From Laetiporus sulphureus 93-53 (Eukaryota; Basidiomycota; Agaricomycetes; Polyporales; Laetiporaceae): a stretch of DNA of 64,000 nucleotides. The first letter of the stretch is position 1. Every line of letters starts with the position of its first letter. The notes under the pieces were generated by a model. It saw only the letters and a program-made list of their open reading frames with translations. It searched no databases and had not been told where the DNA came from. This document shows, piece after piece, positions 11,677-23,016 of this stretch. Location: NCBI RefSeq assembly GCF_001632365.1, contig NW_024468549.1, positions 66,419-130,418 of the forward strand, read 5' to 3'. A program made the translations under genes and the position numbers.

Positions 11677-12320
11677 CCGTTGAGGCGGGCGGGCTGGAAG
11701 AGGGATTTCACATGACGATGCGCGAGCCAATCATCTGGCCGGCGTTGGGTCGAGGCGGGAGTCTCGGTGGCGCGAGGTATCTGATACAGCGGGTGGCCAA
11801 GGCGAGACGTCATCGACGCGTCAGTGGCAACTCGACGCGCCGTGACGGATGCACGTGAACGTGACACCCTCGCGATGCGCTCGCTCGCAGCGCGTCTACT
11901 AATGCTCATGTTGCATTCAACATGACAAACGCTGACCATTGAAAACAGGCTGCAAACAATAAGACGTTTAGGTACGCATGCAGGTCCGTGTACAAATCAT
12001 ACGAGAATGCTTTCGATGACTTTGTGTTATCCATGAATGGGTCGCTTAAAGTAAAGGGACCATCTAAGTGACAGCCCCTCATCGTATATTAAAATTCCCG
12101 TTGTATATGGAAAAAAACTCGTAGTCCCTCGTTTAGACACTCCAAATTTTGAGGAAAGCGCCGTGGATGTCTATCGCTTGCCATTCTTACTCACGGACAC
12201 GTCTACAGAGGCCCAACTGATGTTCGTTATACCAAATGTGAGCTCTCAGCCAGAGCTGTCGCATTCATTTTACACAATCCAACTACAACGAAAGAGATAG
12301 CTATGTATATTCACATGCGA
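11677..12320. other. Intergenic region between caleosin and repeat protein
   Basis: Promoter side of the caleosin and 3' side of the secreted repeat protein. It becomes AT-richer towards 12000-12250. No gene recognised. Confidence 0.4.
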
Positions 12321-12422
12321 CTAGTCAAGCTCATCCAGACTGCGAGCCATCAGCTCATCCTCAAATGCCCGCGCGAGCATCGGATCCTCGCGCTTAAGGC
12401 CCGTCAGGAATCCCTTACCAAA
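12321..12422 (-). pseudogene. Fourth repeat beyond the stop codon
   Basis: Immediately after the TAG of the secreted repeat protein the same frame stays open for 33 codons and encodes GKGFLTGLKREDPMLARAF and DELMARSLDELD before a second TAG (12323-12321). This is a good copy of the repeat (helix, KRED, AFEDEL spacer). It therefore looks like the former C-terminus, cut off by a single nonsense codon, or a segment reached by readthrough. Confidence 0.7.
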
Positions 12423-13423
12423 CTATTTGAGCCACTTGAGGTTCAACGCCTCGCTGCCTTCCGTGGCCTTCGGCTCTGCACCATCGGCGCGAGCCATCAG
12501 CTCGTCCTCGAACTCCCGCGCAACTTTCAACAGATAGTTCGTGGGTATGATGTTCCTATCTGCGTAGTTTATGGGCTCGGCCTTGGGGAAGGTACATGCG
12601 AGCATGGGGTCCTCGCGCTTGAAGAAGTGGAAGACACCCTTGACGATCTTGCCGAAATTGATAGCCTCGCTGCCCTCTGCGGCATTTGCACGGGCAAGGA
12701 GCTCGTCATCGAATGCGCGAGCGTGATGTCCTGCATAGTGGAGACCAGTTGGCTCATACCCCACGTGAAAGCCTTCATGACCCCGCGCAAGCAGCTCATC
12801 CTCGAATGCACGCGCAACCATCGGGTCCTCACGCTTGAGGAAGTGCAGGACGCCCTTGAGAAGCTTGCCAACATTAAGCGCCTCGCTACCTTCGGCGGCG
12901 TCTGCGCGTGCGTACAGCTCATCGTCGAACGCACGGGCAGAGTGCTGCGCGTACGTATGGGCATGGTTATAAGTCGATGGTGCATGGTTCATCTCGTGGT
13001 ACTCTTCGTGGCCGCGGGCAAGCAGCTCGTCCTCGAAGGCTCGCGCGACCATGTCGTCCTCGCGCTTAAGGAAGTGCAAAGCTCCCTTGATGATCTTGCC
13101 AAAGCTGATCGCCTCGCTGTCGGATGCGGCTTCGGCACGTCCATGATGCCACATGGCGTTCCAGCGGCTCTGCTCGCCCGGCATGGGGAATTGGAGGGCC
13201 CGCGCGGCGAGCGCTTCATCGCGGTTGGCGTGGAAGGCGCCGTCCACGGGGTGACCGATTCTGGACGCTTCATAGCCGATGCGGCTGCTGCGGAAGGGAC
13301 TCGGTCAGCACCTGCGTCACTGCAGACAAAGATGACTCACGTTGCAGCGGGCCGCGCGAGGGCGGGCGCGAGGATCGAGGCAGAAGCGGCGAGGGTGAGA
13401 GCGACAACAGTGGAAGCGCGCAT
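12423..13423 (-). CDS. Secreted repeat protein with Kex2-like sites
   Basis: Family not recognised. Exon 1 (13423-13341) encodes a classic signal peptide (MRASTVVALTLAASASILAP, then ALARPAA); a 53-nt intron joins it to exon 2 (13287-12423), 315 codons in all. Exon 2 contains three full copies of a peptide of about 20 residues of the form EA-x3-GK-x2-KG-x2-HF-x-KRED (genomic about 13051-13122, 12821-12895 and 12607-12680). Each ends in the dibasic KR that a Kex2-type protease would cut. Between them lie AFEDELLARGH-type spacers rich in Ala, Glu, His and Tyr. The repeated helices are amphipathic and cationic, so a precursor of several secreted peptides is a reasonable inference; their action is unknown. 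The frame stops at a TAG (12425-12423) inside a fourth repeat that continues open beyond it. Confidence 0.75.
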
Positions 13424-13729
13424 AGTGGATGTGAGATGCGTGAGGAACCAGGTGGGTAGATTAGGGTGAGAGTTGGATGAGCGGTGCAGGTAGATCGTGA
13501 CTGTCACTGGGACGAAGCCGGACGTAAGGTCGTAATGAAAGAACGTGAACGCGAAGGTAAGATAAATACGAGCAAAGGCTACATCCACAATCGTCGGTCA
13601 AGCGTGTTCTTGCGGAGAGCGCAACGCTGCCACTCACCAACCAGTACCTATGCTTGGAAGTCTTGTCTGAGCTCGGGAAGGGGGCTGAGAGCTGGGGATC
13701 CAGCGTCGACAAACTTAGAGGATTAAATA

Positions 13730-15055
13730 CCTTCCGTCTATGAACCGCAGTAGACCGCAGTCTCCCAAGCAAAGTTCGTGAGAGAGGACCTATCGCAACC
13801 GAATAGCAAGCCGCATCGGCCATCCAGCCTGGACGCTGTATCCACCGCGCACATCTGTCTATTCGGAGTTGACTGAGTGTTGGGGTGATGGTTGGGTGCA
13901 GCGCAACCTGGTACGCTGATGGGATATCACAGAGGCAGTGCAAGAATATATGATTGATGTGCGCCTATCTCTCCATCACTCGACCGATCAGTGGAGTGGC
14001 CACTTGCTAGATGCGGTCTCTAGTGCTAGCTGCGTCGTTTCAACCCGTCGAGCGCTATTCCTCTGACGGTGCGGAGTCGAGCTTGTGGTGAGCAGTTAAG
14101 CTCCCCATAGTTCCGTGCATAGCAGCTGTCAGCGTTACGTGAACGCGAAGCACAATCTTGTAGGTCCATACACTTGGCAAGAAAGGTTGCCCAATGTGAG
14201 CCTGATCCCATCATGTTTACGTCACATCCACCATCAATCCACGTCCGTACTCGAATCCGCGAGGACATTGCTGGCCAACGCCGAATTTCTAGGTGTTGAT
14301 AAATGCATGGAGCGTGTGCACAGCCCTGCGTGTTAAGACTCGCTGGCGGGGGACTAGACGCGCCGTTTCCTGGGTGTGTTGGTCCTTGGAGCGCCACAGT
14401 CCGCAGTTCAGGATCAGATGGGCCGGCTTCGCGAGGGACAGAGGCCATAAAATCGCTACCTCGGATGGCCACATCGAGTGAGCATGTCACGAGGAGTCAA
14501 TATCAATCAATACCCGTTGAATGAGTAACAAAAAAACCTCGCGAAGTACCAACATCCCGGAGACAGCTGCATCACCACTTGCGAGCGCAGTCCGCGTGCA
14601 AGCTAACGCGGGCTGACCGTTGGCACTGACAACTACGGTGTGGCGAGCTTAGGCGCTGTCGGTTGTCACCATCGTAAGGCACGACGACTGATCGATGTCT
14701 GGGTCCAAGGACAGAGTATAGCGTGGTTCGTGGTGTCTTGGAACGATCGTCGCGCGTAGTCCCTTCAAAGATCTAGGTGGTACGTCTGTAGAGGAGTACC
14801 ATGAGGCTGTCGTCCTAAATGCCATTTGAAAAGCTCAAAGACAGAGCCACGATCGAACTGAGCGGAAGCGGAAAAGGTCGCGCGGGCGAAGGGAAATATA
14901 GCAAGTCAGGAAGTGATATAACAGGCACGAATATCAGATAGCTTGACGGGGCCAGGATATACACGCAGATGTATGCATCTACCTGAGTCGAAGAAAGACG
15001 TGCATGTTTAGCGCCTGGCAAGCTGTCAAAGCATACACAGCCCATAGTATTCGGT
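13730..15055. repeat. Direct segmental duplication, copy 1 left part
   Basis: Non-coding segment with a clearly related copy at about 21308-22600. Shared landmarks include CTATTCGGAGTTGACTGA, GTGCAGCGCAACCTGGTACG, the CTGTCAGCGTTACGTGAACG block and GGGGCCAGGATAT. Identity is interrupted by small gaps. In this copy the duplicated unit breaks off near 15055 and resumes near 16570, with a FunK1-B relic in between. No convincing ORF. Confidence 0.75.
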
Positions 15056-15169
15056 AGAATAACCTTGGCTTTGGCTGATTATTGGTTCAGTGAAAGCTTC
15101 ACCACAGAGAGAAGGCACAACTGGAGCCTGTGTGTTAGCGTCTATACGGTGTCAAATAGTTTGAGAGCC

Positions 15170-16020
15170 CTACACTGAGGCGGCAGTGATCGACACGAAT
15201 TGCGAGCCGCTTATCGCTTTGTTCGCGACCGCGCCACTATGGCCACAGTAGAACATTTCAACATAGCACCGGAAAATAGACATTGAGAAGAGGCAATGAC
15301 GATGCTCACTGACCAAAACCTCCGTGGCGTAGATGGCATTCTTCCCAAAATCCTTGTTCGCGTTACTAAACTTCTCCTTGGTCGTCGATGAAAGTGGCAC
15401 ACGGTTCAGAATGAATTGTTAAGTCCAACGACCCGCGTTCTTTGGGAGGATCTAATGAGAGGTCGCAAGTCACGTCGATGAACAGTTCTGCATAGCCCAT
15501 GTGAGCGATCACAATCTGGTTTGTGCTCTTCTCATGGGGAACCTATATACTATCTTGGAAGACACAAGCATCTGGCTTAGAATTTCCGTGACCCATGGTT
15601 TCAGACCGTGCTGACGCATACTTGAACATGGAGCCTGGACGTCTACGCTGGTCGGATTGGCCATCCAGCGCAGCGACCTGCAGCATAAACACATCATATT
15701 TAGCAGAGACATGTCCTGTGCGCCGCAACAACCTACCAAGGAACAGACTTCTGCATCCTTCCCAGCCTGAACGGAAATTCTAGCAAAGGCTCCGGCTGAA
15801 GGAGCATACCATCAAACGACATCGTCAGAGCCACATCAAAGCCATACCGCTGCGAAGAGTTCTCGTACTTGGCGCTGTACACGTTTCCGCTCGTTCCCAG
15901 TTTCAAGAGCTCGAGGCAAGGCAAACGGGCGCATGGGTACGGCTGGCCATACGTCGTCAAGGGTTCGACATGAAACGTTACGCACGATCAGCACGCTTCC
16001 AGGAATGTGCTGACAACGTG
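15170..16020 (-). pseudogene. FunK1-B kinase relic (5' half)
   Basis: Decayed copy of the FunK1-B subfamily. Recognisable pieces, in order on the minus strand, are MSFDGM followed by a frame-shifted match to the ASIPVQAE region (about 15830-15750), MLQVAALDGQ with SARSETMGHGNSKPDACVF (about 15690-15560), a short AHMGYAELFI-like stretch, and GKNAIYATEVLVSEHRHCLF (about 15370-15280). All correspond to the exon 1 end and first part of exon 2 of the gene at 26808-29723. Frameshifts, stops and missing segments separate them, and no kinase core follows. It interrupts the segmental duplication. Confidence 0.75.
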
Positions 16021-16569
16021 TAGGGGATGTCCATGCGAGGTTTCATGTGAAAGATGATTACATCTGTCTTGGCAGATGCCGAGAAAATTACACATCCACA
16101 TCTCTGCCACAAAAACTCCTGCGTTTTCACTCCCCGCCCTTTTGTGTCGCTTGATTCCTCTCTGCCGGTGGCTTCCTGTATCTTATTGTCCAGATTGTAC
16201 AATCGCCACCTAAAAATAGATGAGTTGGTGAAAAAGTTTATTCCCCCCATGTTGTGGGTCATCTTCCCGCTAGATTGACTGTGGCGCCAGGGAGTGGCGG
16301 CGGAGACGAGCGCTCTAGCGAGTGCGACGCGCACAAGTGCAATTAGTGGCGGGAGAAACACATCCGCGTGAGAAGTTTGTGAGACGAGGATAACTAGGCC
16401 AGTACTTACGATCGAACAGGCGGCAGATATCTTGGGGCTGGAGAATGAATGTGCGCGCTGATGGCAGGAGATAATCCCTCCAGTCCGATGTGATGCCTAA
16501 GCGCCTTCCTGCACGAGTAGTACTAGTGTCCACTAGTTCTAATCAGAAACACCGGCACATCTGCAACGG
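16021..16569. other. Unassigned sequence beside the FunK1-B relic
   Basis: Probably the former 5' flank of the relic, since it lies upstream of its N-terminal end. No ORF, TATA box or repeat could be assigned with confidence. Confidence 0.35.
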
Positions 16570-17014
16570 TTTCGCGCTCGACTCACGATGTGGTGAGCGC
16601 CGGGAAAACTTTTACCACTCTCGGCAGGCCATTTGCACTAAGCAAACAGAGCATCGCGATGTACGTAGTCCTGGTCGACTGTGATATCCATATCGATGTA
16701 CATGCATGAGCTGCCCAGAATATCGCATCGGCATATGAAGACTCAATTCAGAGGGAGACGATTGTCTTGAACTTTCAGAACGCGCCACAGTTTCTCTGTC
16801 ACGTGGTTAGCTTGCTCGCCACGTGGGTTGCCACTCGCGCGTCGCGTAGTACTTGAGCCTTGTCTGTTGAGCTCCGCCATCATTCCTTCCGACCGCCAAG
16901 TCTGTGGCGAGATCACAACGCGGCAGACACGCATGCTGTTTCTGAGTATATAAGCTTGTGCTTGATACCTCGTAGCTCTCCAATTCCCCACTTCCCATTT
17001 CCTGCCAGCCCGCC
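16570..17014. repeat. Direct segmental duplication, copy 1 right part / FunK1 promoter
   Basis: Related to about 22600-23016, the flank of the second FunK1-A gene: shared GGTGAGCG, CATGCATGAGCTG, GCATATGAAG, CTCACGCGTCGCGTA-like blocks. It contains the promoter of the next gene, with a TATATAAG box at 16947-16954, 61 bases before the start codon at 17015. Confidence 0.7.
16947..16954 (+). promoter_or_regulatory. TATA box of FunK1-A1
   Basis: TATATAAG ending about 60 bases upstream of the ATG. The corresponding position in the second FunK1-A copy (about 22955-22970) has lost the motif. Confidence 0.6.
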
Positions 17015-20000
17015 ATGAGCCACGCCACACAAGAGTCCTGGGTCACTTCTGCATCTCAAGCAGCAGATCCACCGTCTTCTGAGTCTGACCGTGACTATGA
17101 TGAACCATCCTCTCTTCCTGCTTCTACTCAGCAATCCAGTCAGCAAGAATCCTCATCCGGCACCTCCCAAGCTTCTGCTGACGCCACAGGTCTGCCTCAC
17201 ACCCCCGAGAATCGGGAACGGTCTCCCAGTTCTGCCGTGAAGAACACCCCGATTGCACGTAACGAGAACTCCACAAACCAGCATAGCGTTGATAGCCAGG
17301 ACGCAGAAGCGCGTTACGTGCGTTATGCTGGAGAAATACAGCCATATGTGCTCGGCCCCATGCCGTGCGAAGACTTTCTCAACATCGTGTGCCGCGGCTA
17401 TCCCAAGATGTCGTTTGCAAACATGCCTTCACCAGTCGAGGCCTTCAAGGACGTTCCCCGGCGGGCTGAGAAGGAAGTGGAGATATACGACCCATTCGTA
17501 AGTCGTTGCGATTTATAGACCATATCGCTGCTAATCATGCTGCCGTAGATCGCAGCGGTGAATGGCGAGAACGGGGTCTCCAGATGCCCAGGGATCGAAT
17601 TCAAAGACACCTCATCCCGAGCGGAAGAACAGGGTGCAGGATGGCTCAAGCCGGATGTCATGGGCTATCGGGAGGACTTGGAGATTCCCGAGAAGGAGAC
17701 GAAGAGGAAGAGCAAGAGCACGGCAGCGGTGGCGCACATGGGCTATGCGGAGATCTTCGTCGAAGTGAAGCGCTCGCCAGATAACGACTTCTTTATGGAT
17801 CCCCCGGAGAACACGCAGCATAAAGGACACCTTTTCATTCTCAACCCTTCATCACTATCAAGCAAAGACAAACTCAGGATTGCGACGAAAGCTCTTGGCC
17901 AGAATGTTGCATATGCGGCGGAGATTCTCGCCCGCCAACATCGTCGCTTCCTCATGTCCATATCGATGTCAGGCTCCCGTATTCGACTCTTTCTCTGGGA
18001 TCGGAGTGGCGTGCTCGTAACAGAATCGTTCGACTTGCACGAGCGTCCGGAAATCCTCTGTAGGTTTTTGTGGTGGTTCTCCCACGCCAGCGAGTATGGG
18101 CGAGGGTATGATTTGACGGTGAGGATGAGCGCGGATGAGGAGGAGGAACGAAAGTTCAAGGATGCGATGACCAAACACGTCAAGGAGCAATTGTTGCTAT
18201 GCACCTCACCGGAAGACGCCATGCGACTGGGGAAGGATCAAGCGCAAGTAGAAGATGACAAGAAGCGCCTGATAGAAGCCCTGCGTGATCACTATCAGCC
18301 GGGGACCGTCGTAGCGGCTGATGTGTTTCATGAGGTGCAAGACCATGAAGGCAAAGTAGCGACCGAGGTCAAGCGCGTCCTCGTTTCATGCCCTGTCGCA
18401 TCACCTAAATCGATTGCAACCCGAGGCACGCGCGGATATTGGATGATGTTCGATGACGGCCGTGTCGGTTTTCTGAAGGACACTTGGCGCCATGGTACTA
18501 AGGGATTCGAGCAAGAGGGCAAAACGATACAGTATTTGAACGAGCACGGTGTACACAATGTGCCCAAGGTTCTGTATCATGGCGATGTCAAGCGGCACGG
18601 CAAAAATGGTAAGTACAGTCCCCGCCTTTCTAACAGCCGTCAGCCACTCATTCTAATTTCTCTCTTTTGCTACTACTAGGGGAGAAGTATCAGATGACAG
18701 TCGTGCACAAATTCACGGGGAAGGATTGGGTGTGCCGTGGCACTGCGAGCCAGGATAGTACGGACGACACCGAGCATTCCAACGCCAATACTCGAGAAAT
18801 CAAAGTGAGAGGGCACGTTCACTACAGGCTTGTCCTAGACATTGCCGGGTACAATCTGCACCACTTCGCAGACTCACGTGAGCTCCTTGAGAGCACGCGC
18901 GACGTGCTGACCGGTACGTCACCCATCTCTCTTGAACAATGCTCTTCAGACTTTGACTCGTGCATCCGCCAGCGACGACCGATGCCTATAACGCTAATAA
19001 AATACATCGCGATCTGAGCGCAACCAACATCGTCCTCTATAGGCATCCTGGTGGGGGGAGAAGGATCGGGTACTTGATAGACTGGGAATTTGGTTGTAAC
19101 GTTAATCGTCCGCTGGGAGCTCGCCCGTGGCACATTACCGTAAGAAGTCTCTTCTAAACTGCAAAATGATTGTCTCAATGGTCTCTGTAGGGCACCTGGC
19201 AGTTCATGTCAGCGAACGTGCTCGACGGTGATGACACCTATCGGCACGTTGTCGAGGACGATATGGAGTCTTTGCTCTACGTAGTGCTTTATTGCGCGGC
19301 ACGGTGGACGAAGCACAACAAAGATGAGGACTCGCTGAAGGGATTTTTCTCCAAGTTCTTCGATGATTCGACAACGATGGACGGAACCTCTACGGGCGGC
19401 GATGCGAAGCTCAAAAACAAGATGAAACGAACTTACACCAGGCGTTTGGAGTTCGCTTGCAAGCCCCTGCAGGACTGGTTGACCGCGGCTTTAGATCTCA
19501 ATAATCCGGCAGGACCGATCGTTCAATACCCTCCGGAATGGACCCTTGAAAAGTTTGCGAAGTTATGGGACGATGCACTAGCGAAGACTTTCGTCATGAT
19601 GCCAGACAGGGTAGAGCGCGCGATTCCTGGTGTGGGGGCGCAGACACAATTCAAGGCCACCACTGCATCTTTGGGCCCAGGTGCTACCAGCGACCAGGAG
19701 CAAGACGATGTCCTGAGCGATTCCGATTCCGAGTCGACCGCTGAGGAAGAAAGGCGACCCGTCGCGGACACGGATTCCAAGAGTCGAGAGCAGCGCGTGG
19801 CGAAGTCTCGCGTTAGCAAAGGCAAACAGCGTGAAGGCCAACCTGACCCTCGAAGAGGGAAGGGACGCAGCCGCCAAGCAAGCACCTCGGTGGACCAGCC
19901 CGAGGCTAGCGGAAGTGCTGCACAAGACACGATGGACGTCGATGCCGAGAAGGACAACACGAAGGCTGTGCACGAGAAGGGCCAGCTGAGGAAACGTCGC

Positions 20001-20306
20001 GCATCGCCTTTGGTTGACAATAAACGGACGAAGAAGACGAGGAAGACAAGCCCGAGAGTCAAGGCCAGCGTAAGCGCGATGCGTTCGCGTGTACGTCAAC
20101 AGCCTTCCTCCGCAACTGGTCCTAGTGGTCGAACCCCATCTCCTGAGCTGCAGGCATCTGGTTCTGGGACGCAGGCTGGCACGGTGGAGGATGTGCCGCT
20201 GCGTCGATCAACTCGCTCGCGTCGTCCGACTCAGTCGACGGCTGTTAATGCACCGGGGCCGGTCGCGCGTAGGCCCACCCGCAAGCCTTCTGGTAGTCGT
20301 GGCTAG
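17015..20306 (+). CDS. FunK1-type protein kinase, subfamily A copy 1
   Basis: FunK1 kinases are an expanded, fungus-specific kinase family of largely unknown role. Exons: 17015-17497, 17549-18608, 18680-18913, 18973-19139, 19191-20306, giving 1019 residues, all junctions in frame. The Ser-rich N-terminus (about 90 residues) is followed by YAGEIQPYVLGPMP, the FunK1 N-lobe domain with GYAEIFVEVKRSP, AEILARQHRRFLMSISMSG and LWDRSGVLVTESFDL, and then the kinase core. The catalytic loop KIHRDLSATNIVLY keeps HRD and the metal-binding Asn; the DFG position reads LIDWEFG. GTWQFMSANVL and VEDDMESLLYVVLYC are FunK1 signatures of the C-lobe. A long charged tail with KKTRKTSPR-type nuclear signals ends in RRPTRKPSGSRG. 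Of the FunK1 genes here, only this one keeps the catalytic Asp. Confidence 0.9.
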
Positions 20307-20800
20307 CTGAACTGTGGTTTGGCGAGGTAGAATCTGTTGTCTTTGCAAGAATCCACGGAGAGATTGGAGTGAATCCCCATGTTCTTTTCATGGTTTCAGT
20401 CCTTCGGTGTACTTTGATCCTAGTTATCAAGCATTTTTGTAAAGGCTCTGGATGGATAGATCTTATGTGAATGCAAGAAATGACCTCGCATTTCAGTGAC
20501 GTGAAAGTGATGTGTTCAATAGATCATGAATGCTCAGCCATATATAAGACATTTCTCAGTTGCATAATCATCGCGTTCAGTCATTCTGGAACGCGGTGCA
20601 GCAAAAGCACGGTCTCATCGTAGTTCAAGTATCAAGCAAAGTCTTCAGGTATAATGCTCTCTAGTCTCGTTACAATACAACCATGCCACGACCTTCGAAG
20701 TACAGAAGGCTGCATATGCGAGACGTCGTGGGTGAGAACGGTACGGCATCCATGACATTGTGATAGCAATCGCGTTCGTCAGACATGCACGCCATGAGAA
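20307..20800. repeat. FunK1-A 3' flank, arm of inverted duplication
   Basis: This flank is matched in reverse complement by about 36520-36990: shared ATCCACGGAGAGAT, CTTTGATCCTAG, GATCTTATGTGAA and, further on, GCATATGCGAGACGT-like and ACGTTCTCATGGCGTGC-like blocks. It links the FunK1-A gene to the GH3 fragment on both arms. No gene in it. Confidence 0.7.
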
Positions 20801-21300
20801 CGTGTAGCCTTCATCTCGACGTTCTGCGCCGTCTGCATCGCCGATCGCATAGCACGTACAAGAACTCCGCGCTTGGCACCTTCTATATGTCACTGTCCAC
20901 GAAACGATACAACTCTCGCAATCACCTGCAGATTCACATTCAAAACCCTTCTCAACTCCGAACGTCGCCTCCTCAAGCGCGCTACTCCTCCCGATCCTCA
21001 CAGCATGCTCTCCATCCGCACGACACGCTCCTCCCAATAGCTCGCCGCATATTTGTCGAGCTTCAATGATCTGGCACCCTTCACCTTCATGAACACCTTG
21101 AGCGCGACTCGCGAGCGGCGGGTTCATGAGCTCCGAGGGAGTAGGCATCGAAACGTACAGATGGACGACCTCCGAGCCGGTGACGAGCCCGGTGTTGCTG
21201 AGCGTGAGTGTGGCGGTGAGTGTGAGGTCGCCGTTCGCGATGGTCCGAGAGGGAAGAGAGAGGTTGGAGAAGGCGAATTTCGTGTAAGGGAGGCCATAGC
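20800..21300 (-). pseudogene. GH3 beta-glucosidase 3' fragment, copy 1
   Basis: Matches the 3' end and 3' flank of the complete GH3 gene at 31485-34926. On the minus strand it encodes the fibronectin-III-like C-terminal domain: [39 protein letters not shown], then a frame change and IGRSSALEEATFGVEKGFE. Compared with the intact gene it has a broken KVKDVKPGE region and lacks everything upstream, including the catalytic domains. Not functional. Confidence 0.85.
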
Positions 21301-21307
21301 AGAGATT

Positions 21308-23016
21308 GAACACCTTCCGTCTTTGAACCGCAGTCTCCCAAGCCAATTCGGTGAGACACGACCTATCGCAACCGCATAGCAGCCGCACCAGCGTCCAGCC
21401 TAGACACTAGTGGTATCCACAGCGTACATTAACCTATTCGGAGTTGACTGAATGTTCGCGTGATGGTCGGGTGCAGCGCAACCTGGTACGCTGATGGCAT
21501 AACGCATAGACAGTGCAAGAACATATAATTGATGCGCGCCTATCACTCCATCGTTCGAGCGATGAATAATGTGGCCACCCGTCGGACGCGGCCTCTGAGA
21601 GCTAGCTGCATTTTCTCAAAAGTACGCTGTTCCTCTGCCTGCGAAGCTTGTGGTGAGCAGCTGAGCGCCGCATGGTTTTCACCCAGCAGCTGTCAGCGTT
21701 ACGTGAACGCGAAACACAAACCTCGTAGGCGAATCCAGTTGGCGAGAAAAGTTGTCCAATGTGAGTCTGACCTCATCAGATCTACATGCCATCCAGCATC
21801 AATCCACGTACGTGTATGAGTCTGCGAGGACATTACTGGCCAATGCCGACTTTCTAGACCTGATGGCTTCCCATGGCATGGATAGAGCATGTGCACAGTC
21901 TGCGTGTTAAGACTCGCTAGCAGAGGACTATGTAGACGCGCCGTTTCTGGGCTGTTGGAGTGCCACAGTCTCCAGGATCAGATGGCAATGCTTTGCGGGG
22001 GACAAAAGTCGACAAGTCTCTCTGTCAAATGGTCACATCGAGTTAACTTTGAGCATGTAATGAGGGATCAATAGCTACTGAATGACGTACAAAAACAGCT
22101 CGCGAAGTGCCGACGTCTCGCAGACAGCTGCCAACGTCACTTGAGAGCACAGTCCCCGTGCAACGTAACACGCATCAACCGTCGATTCTGACGTATACGG
22201 CGTAGTGAGCTTGTGCACTATGATTTATACATCATAGTAAGCCTCAACGACCGGTCGATGTCTGGGATCCTGGAACGATCGCAAGGTACAGCCCACCAAG
22301 AAATCTAGGTGGTGGTTCCGCAGGAGTGTTCATGAGGTTGTCGTCCCGCGTGCGACATAATCAGCCAAAAGGTACAGTCAAGGTTTAGCTAAATGGGAGC
22401 GAAAAAAGGTCGCGCGAGCGAAGAGAAATGTAGCAAGTCAGAAAAATGATTAACAGAACGAGTATCGGATAAGCATCAGATATCTTGAAGGGGGCCAGGA
22501 TATCGATGGGAATGTATGCATATGCATCCATCCACATCGAAGAGAGAAATGCAGCGTGCGGCACCTGGCAAGTTGTCAAAGCAAACATTCTTCATAGTAT
22601 GTGGCGAGCGGGGTTTCACTTTACCATTCTCAGCAGGACATTTTCACGAAGCAACAGATCGTCTCGATGTAGTCTAGTCGGCTCTGATATCGATAAATAT
22701 GCATGAGCTGTCCAGGATTTCGCATTGACATATGAAGATGGAACTCTAGGGGAGATGAGTATAATTGAATCAGAGCGCGCCACAATTTCTTTACAATTAC
22801 ATGTACAGCAGCGTCCGTCACGTGGTAGCTCGCGCGCCACGGCGTTCGGGGTTGCCACTCACGCGTCGCGTACTTGCCAAGTCTTGCAGCTTGCCTGTTG
22901 AGCTCCGCCTTCCGACCGAGCGAAATCATCACGCGGCCGACTCGCATTCTGTTCCTCTGGCAGCAAATGAGCCTGTGTTCAATATCTCGCCGTTCCCCAA
23001 CTACCACCCTCCCGCC
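21308..23016. repeat. Direct segmental duplication, copy 2
   Basis: Second copy of the non-coding unit found at 13730-15055 plus 16570-17014. Here it is continuous, which shows that the 1.5 kb holding the FunK1-B relic in copy 1 is an insertion or was lost here. It runs directly from the GH3 fragment into the promoter of the second FunK1-A gene. No ORF of note. Confidence 0.75.

Noticed and set aside
12303..13469. Plus-strand open frame of 388 codons
   Set aside because: It is the antisense shadow of the secreted repeat protein; the minus strand has the signal peptide, intron and repeated peptide.
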